Shown here piece after piece: positions 26,449 to 36,558 of a stretch of 64,000 nucleotides of DNA. Source of the DNA: Bacteroidales bacterium (lineage in GTDB: Bacteria > Bacteroidota > Bacteroidia > Bacteroidales > VadinHA17); assembly GCA_009877105.1 (NCBI GenBank), contig WXFD01000010.1:62001-126000 (forward strand), written 5' to 3'. A model generated the notes under the pieces. It ran no database searches. It had not been told where the DNA came from and saw nothing but the letters and a program-made list of their open reading frames with translations. Made by a program: the position numbers and the translations under genes. The first letter of the stretch is position 1, and each line of letters begins with the position of its first letter.

Positions 26449-27702
26449 TCACTGAATACAGAACAGGGGGCACAAATGCCTTGTAAAAATATTCTGGTAA
26501 ACCCCTTTTTCCACTATATGTTCATTTTCGTCAAGCAGCCTGAAAAATTCCTCTGATCTCTGGGCAGCAAGCTTGTATCCTATATGGATCAGCTGTCTCA
26601 TTCCCTGGTTATAATCCGGGTTCTTTGAGTCATGCCTGAGTGATGCCGCAAATTTCCTGCTGTTCCAGCCTGATACCCTGGCAGCTGAGGGAAGCTTTGA
26701 CTTGTCAATGTCAATGACATCGGCATAAGGACCGCATAATTCATCAATCCTTTCAACTGCCTCAGCGTAGATCTCCTTGACGAATTCGAGGGCCTCGTTC
26801 CCGGATTCAGCAAGACCGATCACCTCTTCAAGCCAGGTTGTTCCTGCGGTCTTTACATGAATACCCTTGTCGTGCCTGCGGATAATTGATCCGATAACCG
26901 GGTAGATTGAAAACTTATCGGACCCGGAATGAACGCTGATCTTGATATTCTCAGGCAGGCCGAATTCACCTGCGGCATAGCTCAGTACCAGGAGATCCTG
27001 TTCAAATTCCCCTGCAAATTTTTTGATATCGCCGACGTAATCAACGCCTTTGTTGAAGCGCCCTGAAAATTTCGGCGCCAGTGTCTGAACCGGGATCCTT
27101 TCATCACTTAACATCTTGAGTATAAAGAGTATTTCAACGGGAGACTGGGGCTGGGCCACCTCATCCATCGAGATTTCAGTAATGAAATTCCCCGACCCTT
27201 TTGCAGATTCAATTTTCCTGTACACCTCGCCTGCCTTTTTTGCAGCAAAGAGGTATTTTTCGGCAATTTCCACGAGCATTTCATTGGAGCATTTGCGGAT
27301 CCTGGGAATCCCCGGGATCTTTATTCCCCTTGAGTACCGCGCCACTCCGGAAAGGAATCTTTCGATCTCGCTGTCTGCGGCCCGCTTGCCTATATATGAA
27401 GCCACATCAATGGTGAAAAAATCAGAACTTTCTATGAATCTCTCCACATTGTCCAGGTTAATGTGATCGGCATCGACAAAATATGGTCTGCCAAAGCCTG
27501 CATTCCTGGTTGTTCTGTCAGCTTCCTGCCTTACATCATCGGGCTGGGTTCCAATAATGATATGCTCCCTGTTCGATTTGTTCCAGACAGGTGTGATTTC
27601 ACAGCCTTTTTTTTCAGCATCAATTATTGCTTTGAGCTGGGCCTGCCCCTGTCGTCCGAACCTGTCTCCGATCCCGAAGGAGTACTTTCCAATTTTTTTC
27701 AT
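26449..27702 (-). CDS. uxaE: Tagaturonate/fructuronate epimerase UxaE
   Basis: I recognise this 417-residue protein as the tagaturonate epimerase family first described from Thermotoga hexuronate catabolism, from its start (KIGKYSFGIGDRFGRQGQAQL) and its conserved internal KISVHSGSDKFSIYP and HVKTAGTTWLEE segments. It interconverts D-tagaturonate and D-fructuronate, so galacturonate can enter the fructuronate-mannonate branch without UxaB and UxaA. Both of those are absent here, which supports the call. It lies 48 bases after the ExuT-type transporter gene. The histidine and acidic residues of the KISVHSGSDK segment probably bind metal. Confidence 0.78.
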   Translation of the reverse strand: MKKIGKYSFGIGDRFGRQGQAQLKAIIDAEKKGCEITPVWNKSNREHIIIGTQPDDVRQEADRTTRNAGFGRPYFVDADHINLDNVERFIESSDFFTIDVASYIGKRAADSEIERFLSGVARYSRGIKIPGIPRIRKCSNEMLVEIAEKYLFAAKKAGEVYRKIESAKGSGNFITEISMDEVAQPQSPVEILFILKMLSDERIPVQTLAPKFSGRFNKGVDYVGDIKKFAGEFEQDLLVLSYAAGEFGLPENIKISVHSGSDKFSIYPVIGSIIRRHDKGIHVKTAGTTWLEEVIGLAESGNEALEFVKEIYAEAVERIDELCGPYADVIDIDKSKLPSAARVSGWNSRKFAASLRHDSKNPDYNQGMRQLIHIGYKLAAQRSEEFFRLLDENEHIVEKGVYQNIFTRHLCPLFCIQ

Positions 27703-27750
27703 CTGAACGATAATAAATTAAACCTAAGCGGACATTGTTTCCCGGAGAAG

Positions 27751-29049
27751 TCACTCAAGTGTTACCTTCTTGTTTTTGGGTGCAAATACCTGCATGATTA
27801 TCCAGGCCACCAGGTATGCGCTCCCCGCAATTGCGAACATTATTACATATCCTGTTTCCACGTGTCCCAGATTTTTATAGTATTCCAGCAGGTTGCCGGC
27901 CAGGATGGAAACGAATGCACCGCCCAGGGCGCCCGCCATTCCTCCGATACCCGTCACCGAGCTGACTGCGCTTTTGGGGAAAGCATCAGATACGGTGGTG
28001 AATATGTTTGCCGACCATGCCTGGTGCGATGAAGCTGCCAGGGCGATGAGCCCAACTGCTCCCCAGGTACTGAGATTCGGTGATTGCGCAAAAACTATGG
28101 GTGTGACCAGCAGGGCAAAGACCAGCATTGCAATTTTCCTGGCTTTGAATGGTGACATTCCCTTTTTTATCATGAATGATGAGAGCCAGCCCCCGAAAAT
28201 GCTTCCGATGGTGGTGGAGGTATAAATAACCACCAGCGGCAGGCCGAAGGCTTTTATATCAAGCCCCGTGCCTCTGACGGATGCAAGCCATCCGGGTATC
28301 CAGAACAGGTAAAACCACCAGATCGGATCAGTAAGACCCTTTCCGATAAAGAACATCCATGTCTGCCTGTATCTGAGAAGCTGAACCCACGGGATGCTTT
28401 TTGCAGGTTCATCCTTTTCCTCAATGTCACTCTGGATAAATTCAAGTTCTCCCTGCGAAAGCCTTTTTTGCTTCTCGGGAATTTCATAGTAGATAAACCA
28501 GAGAATGAGCCACAGTAACCCAATAGCCCCGGTTATTATGAACGCTGCCTGCCATCCGAGGGCGGTGGCAATAGCAGGGACAGCAAGCGGTGCAATTATT
28601 GCTCCCACATTGGTTCCGGAATTGAAAATACCGGTGGCAAGGGCCCTTTCCCTCTTGGGAAACCATTCTGCAACAGTTTTTATCGCAGCCGGAAAATTAC
28701 CCGACTCACTGATCCCGAGAAACGCCCTCCAGAATCCAAAACCCAGTCCGCCTTTGGCCAGGGCATGTCCCATGGCGGCGATGCTCCACAGGAGAACCGA
28801 TAATCCATAGCCTATTTTCGTGCCGAACCTGTCAATCAGGCGTCCGGCAATCACCATTCCCAGTGCATAGGCTATCTGGAAGGCTGTGACAATATATCCG
28901 TATTCAGCTTCTCCAATATTGAGGTCGGATTCAAGCAGGGGTTTCAGTATACCTATTACCTGCCTGTCGAGATAGTTAACGGTGGTTGCAAAAAATATCA
29001 GGGCACATACGGTCCACCTGTAGTTTCCGGTTTTGGTATTTTGCGGCAT
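27751..29049 (-). CDS. exuT: MFS hexuronate transporter (ExuT family)
   Basis: The 432-residue permease has the anion:cation symporter pattern: RWTVCALIFFATTVNYLDRQVIGIL at helix 1, DRFGTKIGYG between helices 2 and 3, and about 12 hydrophobic helices. ExuT proteins import glucuronate and galacturonate with protons. It lies between uxaE (48 bases) and gnd (25 bases) in the hexuronate operon, which supports a uronate substrate; related members carry other sugar acids. Confidence 0.85.
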   Translation of the reverse strand: MPQNTKTGNYRWTVCALIFFATTVNYLDRQVIGILKPLLESDLNIGEAEYGYIVTAFQIAYALGMVIAGRLIDRFGTKIGYGLSVLLWSIAAMGHALAKGGLGFGFWRAFLGISESGNFPAAIKTVAEWFPKRERALATGIFNSGTNVGAIIAPLAVPAIATALGWQAAFIITGAIGLLWLILWFIYYEIPEKQKRLSQGELEFIQSDIEEKDEPAKSIPWVQLLRYRQTWMFFIGKGLTDPIWWFYLFWIPGWLASVRGTGLDIKAFGLPLVVIYTSTTIGSIFGGWLSSFMIKKGMSPFKARKIAMLVFALLVTPIVFAQSPNLSTWGAVGLIALAASSHQAWSANIFTTVSDAFPKSAVSSVTGIGGMAGALGGAFVSILAGNLLEYYKNLGHVETGYVIMFAIAGSAYLVAWIIMQVFAPKNKKVTLE

Positions 29050-29074
29050 TGTGTTTCAGTTTGAGTTTCAGGGA

Positions 29075-30529
29075 TTATACGTTATAGGTTGATGAAGCGG
29101 TGGTTCCTCCGCGCCCGGTCCAGTTCGTATGAAAGAATTCGCCTCTTGGTCTGTCGATCCTTTCATAGGTATGCGCGCCAAAGTAATCGCGCTGGGCCTG
29201 GAGCAGATTTGCCGGCAGCCTTTCACATCTGTATCCGTCAAAGTAACAAAGGGCAGATGCTATGGCCGGAACAGGGATACCGCCGGCAGTTGCGGCAGCC
29301 ACAACTGCCCTCCATCCATTCTGTGCCCTGTCGATCTTATCCCTGAAGAACGGGTCGAGCAGCAGGTTGGTTATTCCGGGATCGTTGTCAAAAGCCTCTT
29401 TAATCTTGCCCAGGAAAACCGACCGGATAATACAGCCGCCTCTCCACATAAGGGCTATTCCCCCGTAATTTAGCTTCCAGCCGTATTCCTCTGCCGCAGC
29501 TCTCATCAGTGAGTATCCCTGTGCATACGACACTATCTTCGATGCGTACAATGCTTCGCGGAGGTTTTCAATAAATCCTGCGACGTTGCCGGAAAAGCCC
29601 GGACGCGGTCCGGTCAGCAGGGAGGATGCCATAACCCGCTCATCCTTTATCGCGGACAGGCATCTCGAAAAAACTGCTTCTCCTATCAGTGTGAGTGGTA
29701 TTCCCAGGTCGAGGGCTGCCACCCCGGTCCATTTACCCGTTCCCTTCTGCCCTGCAGTATCCAGGATCTTGTCAACCAGGGGTTCTCCGTCTTCATCCTT
29801 GTATGCCAGAATATCCCTGGTGATCTCGATCAGGTAACTGTTGAGCTCACCCTCGTTCCATTCCCTGAAAATGGAATGCATCTCATCAGCACTCAGGTGA
29901 AGCATGTCCCTCATGATCTGATAGGCTTCGCAGATAAGCTGCATATCGCCGTACTCAATTCCGTTATGAACCATTTTGACAAAATGACCGGCGCCGTTTT
30001 CGCCAACCCAGTCACAGCATGGCGAACCATCTTCAACCTTTGCCGCAATTGCCTGGAAAATCGGCTTCACTGAAGGCCATGCGGCCGGCGACCCCCCGGG
30101 CATAATGGAAGGCCCCAGCAAAGCGCCTTCCTCGCCTCCCGAAACACCTGTCCCGATATACAGAAGCCCCTTGCTCTCAACATAGGCAGTACGTCTGTTG
30201 GTATCAGGGAAATGTGTATTTCCGCCGTCAATGATAATATCTCCTTTTTCCAGGTAGGGGAGAAGAGCTTCAATCATTTCGTCAACTGGCTTGCCTGCCT
30301 TGACCATTATCATTACCTTACGGGGCCTCTTCAGCGAACCGGCAAGTTCTTCAAGGGTCATAGCACCCCGGATATTTTTCCCCCTGGCCCTTCCGGCAAT
30401 AAAGTCCTTGACTTTCTGTACTGTCCTGTTGTAGACAGTTACACGGTAACCCTTGCTTTCCATGTTCAGCACCAGGTTTTCGCCCATAACAGCCAGCCCT
30501 ATTAATCCTATGTCAGACAATTCATCCAT
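29075..30529 (-). CDS. gnd: 6-phosphogluconate dehydrogenase (decarboxylating)
   Basis: The 484-residue enzyme oxidises 6-phosphogluconate to ribulose 5-phosphate and CO2. It has GLAVMGENLVLNMESKG for cofactor binding, GVSGGEEGALLGPSIMPGG, the catalytic Lys in FVKMVHNGIEYGDMQ and ILDTAGQKGTGKW. In many bacteria gnd sits beside zwf and pgl, but here it lies inside a hexuronate operon between exuT and a Gfo/Idh gene, with a LarA-family gene next. This placement suggests that 6-phosphogluconate is an intermediate of uronate breakdown in this organism. Confidence 0.94.
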   Translation of the reverse strand: MDELSDIGLIGLAVMGENLVLNMESKGYRVTVYNRTVQKVKDFIAGRARGKNIRGAMTLEELAGSLKRPRKVMIMVKAGKPVDEMIEALLPYLEKGDIIIDGGNTHFPDTNRRTAYVESKGLLYIGTGVSGGEEGALLGPSIMPGGSPAAWPSVKPIFQAIAAKVEDGSPCCDWVGENGAGHFVKMVHNGIEYGDMQLICEAYQIMRDMLHLSADEMHSIFREWNEGELNSYLIEITRDILAYKDEDGEPLVDKILDTAGQKGTGKWTGVAALDLGIPLTLIGEAVFSRCLSAIKDERVMASSLLTGPRPGFSGNVAGFIENLREALYASKIVSYAQGYSLMRAAAEEYGWKLNYGGIALMWRGGCIIRSVFLGKIKEAFDNDPGITNLLLDPFFRDKIDRAQNGWRAVVAAATAGGIPVPAIASALCYFDGYRCERLPANLLQAQRDYFGAHTYERIDRPRGEFFHTNWTGRGGTTASSTYNV

Positions 30530-30604
30530 GTTAATGTTTTATTACTGATGGTATATTATTAATTTCATTACTGCTGTAATCGTTTTTTCCGGCCCTGGTT
30601 TCAG

Positions 30605-31615
30605 TTACCGCCGGCCGCTCCCGGCAGGCTGATCCGTATTCCGGTAATATTCCTGCACAACTTCGTCCATCACCCTGCTTGTCCTTGCAGCGCTGATCCC
30701 GGTGCTGACAACCGGTCCCCCTTCTGTTAATGAATTAACAATCTGTTCGATAAGAAAATACTGGACATTTTCGGGTCTGGCATTTTCATATTCCTGCCTG
30801 CCGGTATCATTTACAACAACAATCGGTTCAAATGAAAAGGTCGATGTTTTAATCATTCCTCTTTCCCCGAATATCTCAAGCGAATCCCTTCTGTTTTCCC
30901 AGACTGACGAAAAGTTCCAGGTTCCTGATGCAACGATATTTCCCGGAAAGACAAAACTGGCTGAAACCATATCTTCGGCCCTATACAGGTTTGCCTGGTT
31001 CACAGCAACAGCTGCAGTTTTCTGGACAGGACCAAACAGGAAATCGAGATAGTCAAGCTGATGGGAAGCGAGATCAAAGAAATGCCCGGCTCCTGAAATC
31101 TCGGGTATCACGCGCCACGGTAGCTTCCCTGCCTTTTCATCCGGGGAAAGATACTTAAATATCTGGATCTGAACAAATCTTACCTGTCCGATGTGACCTT
31201 CTTCTATAAGCTCCCTGATTTTCAGAAATCCGGGCAATGTCCTGCGGTAATATGCAACGAAAACAGGCTGGCCGTATTTAGCTGCAGCCTCGTTTATCCT
31301 GATGCATTCCCCGTAATTTGCAGCCATTGGTTTTTCAATATATACGGGCTTGCCTGCCTGAAGAGCCCTGAGTGCATACATGGCATGGCTCCCCGGGGGG
31401 GTTGCTATGTAAACGGCATTTACGTCAGTGTCATTAATAAGATCATCGGCATTGCTGTAATACCTTGGTACATTGTGCCGTTTTGCATAATCCGCCGCAA
31501 GGGCGGCATCCCGCCGCATTACTGCCAGAAGTCTCGAATTCCTTACCTTATTGAAGGCCGGACCGCTTTTAACTTCAGTCACATTGCCGCATCCGATTAT
31601 TCCCCAGTTTATCAT
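30605..31615 (-). CDS. Gfo/Idh/MocA family oxidoreductase (cytoplasmic)
   Basis: The 336-residue NAD(P)-dependent oxidoreductase has INWGIIGCGNV (Rossmann), YIATPPGSH and the catalytic-lysine motif YIEKPMA. There is no signal peptide. The frame can start at 31639, but ATG 31615 overlaps the stop of the LarA-family gene as ATGA, a typical coupled start. It is expected to oxidise or reduce a sugar or sugar acid; its coupling to the LarA homologue suggests action on the same compound. Confidence 0.85.
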   Translation of the reverse strand: MINWGIIGCGNVTEVKSGPAFNKVRNSRLLAVMRRDAALAADYAKRHNVPRYYSNADDLINDTDVNAVYIATPPGSHAMYALRALQAGKPVYIEKPMAANYGECIRINEAAAKYGQPVFVAYYRRTLPGFLKIRELIEEGHIGQVRFVQIQIFKYLSPDEKAGKLPWRVIPEISGAGHFFDLASHQLDYLDFLFGPVQKTAAVAVNQANLYRAEDMVSASFVFPGNIVASGTWNFSSVWENRRDSLEIFGERGMIKTSTFSFEPIVVVNDTGRQEYENARPENVQYFLIEQIVNSLTEGGPVVSTGISAARTSRVMDEVVQEYYRNTDQPAGSGRR

Positions 31616-32883
31616 GCCAGTCTTTCTTTGGATGCCCACAGCCCGGTTGCGGGATTTGAGATGAAAAAGATTTCCTGCCCTCCGGGCATGGTGCTGAAAC
31701 CCTCCCTGAGCCTGCCGCCATCATACCTGGCCATCATTTTATCCAGATCGTCGTAACAAAAATTTACCGATTCAATCTCTTCTCTGGAAAGGATGCCGGG
31801 ACAATAAGTCACTTTGAATCTTCCTTCCGTACTTCCATGAATAAGATGTGCGGCGGCACTGAGATTATTTTCGAGCTCAGCATTTCCGTCAAGCTGCCGG
31901 AGAACGGCATCTGTTCCCCGGTAACCGTATTTACGTATGAGTCCGTCTATTACACCATCCTCACCAAACTGCCTGAGTCCGGGCGCCAGGATTATAAGCT
32001 CACCATCATCAGCCATCGCCATTCTTGTCCGGTAAATAGCTTTGTTACCAAGCCAGGTGCTTTTGTATTCACCCGGATCGAGGTATACAACCACTTTGGC
32101 AAGGGGTTTATCAAGCACGGTGAAGTTAACCCTGACCGACAATTCCGCCGCTTTCAGGAAAACCTCCTCATCATCGCCTGCATATAGTCCCCTGATGGCA
32201 AGGCTGCCTGCTTCATCGCGCCCAATAACCGTGTGGATATATACCAGAGGCAGATGGGCGGTGAATTCCCCGGATGCAAAGTTCAGCAGCCTCCTGACCG
32301 GAGTGTCGGCTTTCCCCATCATCCTTTCCATCCCGTAAACCGCACCAATGAAATGGCTCTTGTTTATTCCCTCATGGCCGCCGGTTCCGATGAATATATT
32401 CTTGTTATAGTTGGCCATTCCTGCAACTTCATGGGGAACCACCTGTCCGACAGATATTATAAGATCATATCCTCTTTCAACAATCATTTTGTTGAGCTGG
32501 GCGGGCCATGGATACGACAACCGGGCTTCGGTCAGTTCCGAAACAAATTCCCCCGAAACTGTCCCCACGGTCAAAACATCGTTGCGCCAGTCGTGCACTC
32601 TGAAAAGATTGTGCGGAACATCCCTGTACATAATGGATATTTCTTCACCGGTCATGGGCATGTGAGTGCCCAGGGCAGGAAGAATATCGCTGATCCTTTC
32701 GCGGTAATAATCATAAATAAATGAAGTGATATCACCGGCCCTTGAATGGAACCTGGTATAATCGGGGGGGATAATGAGCACCTTCTTCCTGGGCCCGATC
32801 CTTTCCAGAATCACTGATACTGCCTCCTTCAGTTCAGTGTCATTTATTGCCGTGCTTTCCGAACCTTGCTGATAATATATCAT
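31612..32883 (-). CDS. LarA-family (nickel-pincer) 2-hydroxyacid racemase/epimerase
   Basis: The 423-residue protein shows LarA family features: PDYTRFH (DYTR at 41-44), LGTHMPMTGEE (72-80), PHEVAGMANYNKN with H151 and GGHEGINKSHF (168-178), the last containing a candidate lysine for the nickel-pincer cofactor. Family members racemise lactate or epimerise C2 of other alpha-hydroxyacids, and a D-gluconate 2-epimerase is among those characterised. In this operon, between the mannonate-forming reductase and gnd, conversion of D-mannonate to D-gluconate is a reasonable inference. The larB, larC and larE cofactor genes are not in the window. Confidence 0.8.
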   Translation of the reverse strand: MIYYQQGSESTAINDTELKEAVSVILERIGPRKKVLIIPPDYTRFHSRAGDITSFIYDYYRERISDILPALGTHMPMTGEEISIMYRDVPHNLFRVHDWRNDVLTVGTVSGEFVSELTEARLSYPWPAQLNKMIVERGYDLIISVGQVVPHEVAGMANYNKNIFIGTGGHEGINKSHFIGAVYGMERMMGKADTPVRRLLNFASGEFTAHLPLVYIHTVIGRDEAGSLAIRGLYAGDDEEVFLKAAELSVRVNFTVLDKPLAKVVVYLDPGEYKSTWLGNKAIYRTRMAMADDGELIILAPGLRQFGEDGVIDGLIRKYGYRGTDAVLRQLDGNAELENNLSAAAHLIHGSTEGRFKVTYCPGILSREEIESVNFCYDDLDKMMARYDGGRLREGFSTMPGGQEIFFISNPATGLWASKERLA

Positions 32884-32955
32884 AAATCATTCATCCTTTA
32901 ACTCCTGGTGTATTTAATCACATTACCGGCGTATCCCTGAATTACTTCCATAATA

Positions 32956-33052
<97 letters not shown>

Positions 33053-33889
33053 TCACACTCCGCTGTAGGCGCTGAATCCGCCGTCGACCGGAATCACGAT
33101 GCCAGTCACGAACTTCGACAGACCGGACGCAAGATACAGCAAGGTGCCGGTGAGTTCACCGGGCGTGCCAAACCGATCCATCGGAGTATTGCCGATAATC
33201 TTTTTTGCCCTTGCGGTCAGCTCTCCGGTTTTTTCATCGATCAGCAGAAAACGGTTCTGGTTTGTCAGTAGGAATCCGGGTGCAATTGCATTGACCCTCA
33301 CCCCGGTTTTTGCAAAATGAACCGCGAGCCATTGTGTGAAATTGTTAACAGCTGCTTTTGCGGCTGAATATGCTGCTATCTTGGTAAGGGGCCGGTAGGA
33401 ATTCATCGATGAGATGTTGATGATCGTACCCGATCTCCTTTTTACCATATCGGCAGCAAAGACCATTGTCGGGAGGAGGGTGCCCTTGAAATTGAGATCG
33501 AACACCTGGTCGAATCCATCGATCCCGAGTCCGAAAAAAGTATCGGTCAATTCTTCGTTTCCTTCGATCATTTCTACTTTGGTGGTTGCGGACGCAGCAT
33601 TTCCTCCCGCACCGTTGACCAGTATGTCGGCAGGACCGAACCGGCTGATCAGCTCTTCTCTGGCGGCATTGAGTGACGATTTGTCAAGAACGCTTGCTGC
33701 CAGTCCCATGGAAGGTGTTCCGGATTCCTTTTCAATTTCACCGGCGATTTTCAGGGCAGCTTCCTTGTTCAGATCAATTATTGCCGTCCTCACTCCCTGC
33801 AATGCAAGAGCCCTGGCCATCTCAGAGCAGATAACCCCCGCACCGCCGGTGATGACCGCTGTTTTGTCCTTAAGTTCCAGTTCGTTCAT
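33053..33889 (-). CDS. uxuB: Short-chain fructuronate reductase (UxuB/YjmF type)
   Basis: This 278-residue short-chain dehydrogenase has the cofactor motif TGGAGVICSEMARAL, NGAGGNAAS, the catalytic Ser in INISSMNSY and YSAAKAA. Length and the GIDGFDQVFDLNFKGTLLPT segment match the SDR-type D-mannonate oxidoreductase found in Bacillus (YjmF/UxuB), which reduces D-fructuronate to D-mannonate. It lies downstream of uxaC on the same strand, as that function requires. Another sugar-acid SDR activity cannot be excluded. Confidence 0.82.
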   Translation of the reverse strand: MNELELKDKTAVITGGAGVICSEMARALALQGVRTAIIDLNKEAALKIAGEIEKESGTPSMGLAASVLDKSSLNAAREELISRFGPADILVNGAGGNAASATTKVEMIEGNEELTDTFFGLGIDGFDQVFDLNFKGTLLPTMVFAADMVKRRSGTIINISSMNSYRPLTKIAAYSAAKAAVNNFTQWLAVHFAKTGVRVNAIAPGFLLTNQNRFLLIDEKTGELTARAKKIIGNTPMDRFGTPGELTGTLLYLASGLSKFVTGIVIPVDGGFSAYSGV

Positions 33890-34023
33890 GTTTTATGGTA
33901 TTTAATTGATCGTTCGTTTTTTTCAGCGCTTGCAGGATGCCCTGAAGGGATCCCATGCCGTTTTACCCGGTGATTTAAATATAATGGTTTTGCATATGCT
34001 GCCGGTCAGGTTAATGCCTTTTA

Positions 34024-35421
34024 TTATATTCCGAGAAACTGTTTCGCGTTCCGGTAAGAAATATCCTCAACAAGTGGTTTTATGAGATCATCCTCATCAG
34101 GGACAAGTCCTTTTTCGATCCAGCACCCGATGAGATTGCATGCTATCCGCCTGAAATATTCGTGCCTGGGATATGAAAGAAAGCTCCGTGAATCGGTAAC
34201 CATTCCCGCGAACCTTCGCAGAAGTCCGAGTGAAGAAAGGTCCGTCAGATGTTTATTCATACCCTCCATCTGATCGAGGAACCACCAGGCGGCCCCGTAT
34301 TGCACCTTTGCAGCCATTGAACCATCGTTGAAATTTCCCGCCATGGTGATCATCATTTCATTATCGGACGGATTGAGGTTGTAAAGGATGGTTTTGGCAA
34401 GCTGACCCGAGAGGTCAAGTGTATCGAGGAACTGCGACATCCGGACCGGATCCTGTCCGCCCCCGATTGAGTCCCATCCTGTATCCGGCCCCATGCTCAT
34501 GAACATCCTTGAATTGTTGTTCCTCAGGGCACCGACGTGGAACTGCTGGGTCCATCCGCGTGCATGATTCATTTTGCATATCTCAAGCATTACGGCCGTT
34601 TTATATTTTTCGCCTTCTTCCGGAGTCAGGCTTTCTCCGCTCAGTAGCTTCTGCAGAGATCGGTTAATCTCCGCGCCTGTGAAGGCGGAGTAGTAAAACC
34701 TGTCGAGCCCGTGGTCGGAGATCCTGCATCCGTTTTCGTGAAAATGCCGGTGCCTGGCATCGAGGGCGCTGATCAGTGAGTCAAGATCCTTTATTTTTAT
34801 GCCCGATGATTCGCCGAGTTTCAGAACATAGGCTGCGAATTTTGCCGGATCGTCTGTTTTTATGATGTTGTCGGGCCTGAATGTCGGCAATACCCTGACA
34901 TCGAAGGAATCCTTCAGTTTACGGTGATATTCAAGCGAATCAGCAGGATCATCAGTGGTGCATACCGCCTCAACATTCATCTTTCTTATCAATGACCTGG
35001 TGCTGAAATCCTTCTGTCGCAGCATACGCGAGCTCTCCTGATAGACCCGGGAGGCGGTGTAGGGAGAAAGCAGGTCGTAGATACCGAAGTACCTTGCAAG
35101 TTCCAGGTGGGTCCAGTGGTAAAGCGGATTTCCGATGGTATACGGAACGGTTTCCGCCCATTTGCTGAACTTTTCCTCCGGAGCCGCATCACCCGTGCAA
35201 TATCTTTCACTCACCCCGTTTGTCCGCATGGCCCGCCATTTGTAATGATCTCCTTCGAGCCAGGCTTCCCAGATATTCTCAAACTGTCTGTCTTCAGCGA
35301 TCATGCGGGGTGAGAGATGACAATGGAAATCGATTACGGGCAGATGCGCGGAAAACTCATGGTAGAGCCGCCTTGAAGTTTTATTCTCAAGAAGGAAATT
35401 ATCGTTTATAAAATGCTTCAT
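34024..35421 (-). CDS. uxaC: Uronate isomerase
   Basis: UxaC isomerises D-glucuronate to fructuronate and D-galacturonate to tagaturonate. The 465-residue amidohydrolase-fold protein has the metal motif DFHCHLSP (H33, H35), the TDDPADSLEYH segment and VTDSRSFLSYPRHEYFRR near the C-terminus, all typical. It is the first gene of the minus-strand hexuronate operon and is divergent from kduI across 217 bases, which should hold the shared control region. Confidence 0.96.
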   Translation of the reverse strand: MKHFINDNFLLENKTSRRLYHEFSAHLPVIDFHCHLSPRMIAEDRQFENIWEAWLEGDHYKWRAMRTNGVSERYCTGDAAPEEKFSKWAETVPYTIGNPLYHWTHLELARYFGIYDLLSPYTASRVYQESSRMLRQKDFSTRSLIRKMNVEAVCTTDDPADSLEYHRKLKDSFDVRVLPTFRPDNIIKTDDPAKFAAYVLKLGESSGIKIKDLDSLISALDARHRHFHENGCRISDHGLDRFYYSAFTGAEINRSLQKLLSGESLTPEEGEKYKTAVMLEICKMNHARGWTQQFHVGALRNNNSRMFMSMGPDTGWDSIGGGQDPVRMSQFLDTLDLSGQLAKTILYNLNPSDNEMMITMAGNFNDGSMAAKVQYGAAWWFLDQMEGMNKHLTDLSSLGLLRRFAGMVTDSRSFLSYPRHEYFRRIACNLIGCWIEKGLVPDEDDLIKPLVEDISYRNAKQFLGI

Positions 35422-35597
35422 ATTGATGGATGTGTAATAAACTGCGTGAACGTGAAATATAAGTAGCCTGAATCATTTAAGAAATAAAAATAGCAAATTA
35501 AGTTAATTCCGGGTTATCTGTAATTGCCTTCCGTTTTTATTTACCCGCCCTGTTGAAAGAAGAACGACTATATTCATGGTAATTCACTAAATGATTG

Positions 35598-35605
35598 TAT
35601 TTTTG
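35598..35605 (+). promoter_or_regulatory. Putative -7 promoter element of kduI
   Basis: TATTTTTG fits the Bacteroidota TAnnTTTG box and lies 33 bases before the kduI ATG. No clear TTTG -33 box was seen. A regulator gene for this divergent region is not present in the window. Confidence 0.4.
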
Positions 35606-35638
35606 AAAAGACAATACCTGTAAAAATAATTCCATAAT

Positions 35639-36475
35639 ATGAAAATTGATTTTCGGTACGCAGTGCATCCTGTTGATTTCAAGGGATATGACACTGAAAG
35701 GATCAGGAAGGAGTTTCTTGTGGAAAAGATTTTCGAACCTGATGAGATCATCCTGGTTTATTCGCTATATGACCGGTACATTGTGGGAGGGGCCATGCCC
35801 GTAACCCGTTCATTAAGCCTCGAATCGGCAACCGAACTGAAAGCGGACTATTTTCTCGAACGCAGGGAAATGGGCATCATTAATGTGGGGGGCGAAGCTG
35901 TTGTTGATACGGCCGATGCTTCATACAGGCTCGGATTCAAGGAAGCGTTATATATGGGCAGGGAAACTGCCGGTGTGGCCTTCAGGTCTGTGGAAGCAGG
36001 CAAACCGGCAAAGCTCTATATTAACTCGGCTCCTGCCCACCACAAGTATCCCTCAGCCCTGATTACACTGAAGCAGGCTGAAACGGCAATTCTGGGTTCG
36101 GCTGAAACCTCAAACCATAGGACTCTCAACAAGCTGCTCGTCAACAGTGTCCTCCCAACCTGCCAGCTGCAGATGGGAATGACGGAGCTGAAACCCGGCA
36201 GCGTGTGGAACACCATGCCTGTGCACACCCATAACCGCAGGATGGAAGCATATTTCTATTTTGAGGTTCCTGAAAAACAGGCTGTATGTCATTTCATGGG
36301 CGACCCTGATGAAACAAGGCATATCTGGATGAGAAATGAACAGGCAGTCCTGTCGCCTTCATGGAGCATTCACAGCGCTGCCGGTACTTCGAATTATACG
36401 TTTATCTGGGGAATGGCCGGTGAGAACCTTGACTATGGTGACATGGATGTCAGACATCCTGACACCCTCAAATGA
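35639..36475 (+). CDS. kduI: 5-dehydro-4-deoxy-D-glucuronate isomerase KduI
   Basis: KduI converts 5-keto-4-deoxyuronate, formed from unsaturated uronates released by pectin or glycosaminoglycan lyases, into 2,5-diketo-3-deoxygluconate. The 278-residue cupin protein has the zinc motif [14 protein letters not shown] (H196, H198, E203) and [11 protein letters not shown]. Its length is standard. It is followed after 83 bases by kduD, the next enzyme of the pathway. Confidence 0.95.
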   Translation: MKIDFRYAVHPVDFKGYDTERIRKEFLVEKIFEPDEIILVYSLYDRYIVGGAMPVTRSLSLESATELKADYFLERREMGIINVGGEAVVDTADASYRLGFKEALYMGRETAGVAFRSVEAGKPAKLYINSAPAHHKYPSALITLKQAETAILGSAETSNHRTLNKLLVNSVLPTCQLQMGMTELKPGSVWNTMPVHTHNRRMEAYFYFEVPEKQAVCHFMGDPDETRHIWMRNEQAVLSPSWSIHSAAGTSNYTFIWGMAGENLDYGDMDVRHPDTLK

Positions 36476-36558
36476 CCGGTCCGGCCGGATCCCGACGGAA
36501 GTTCGGGAACCCGGTATTTCACACCTGTTTTTCAAAAAGTATGAACTGAAAATATAAG

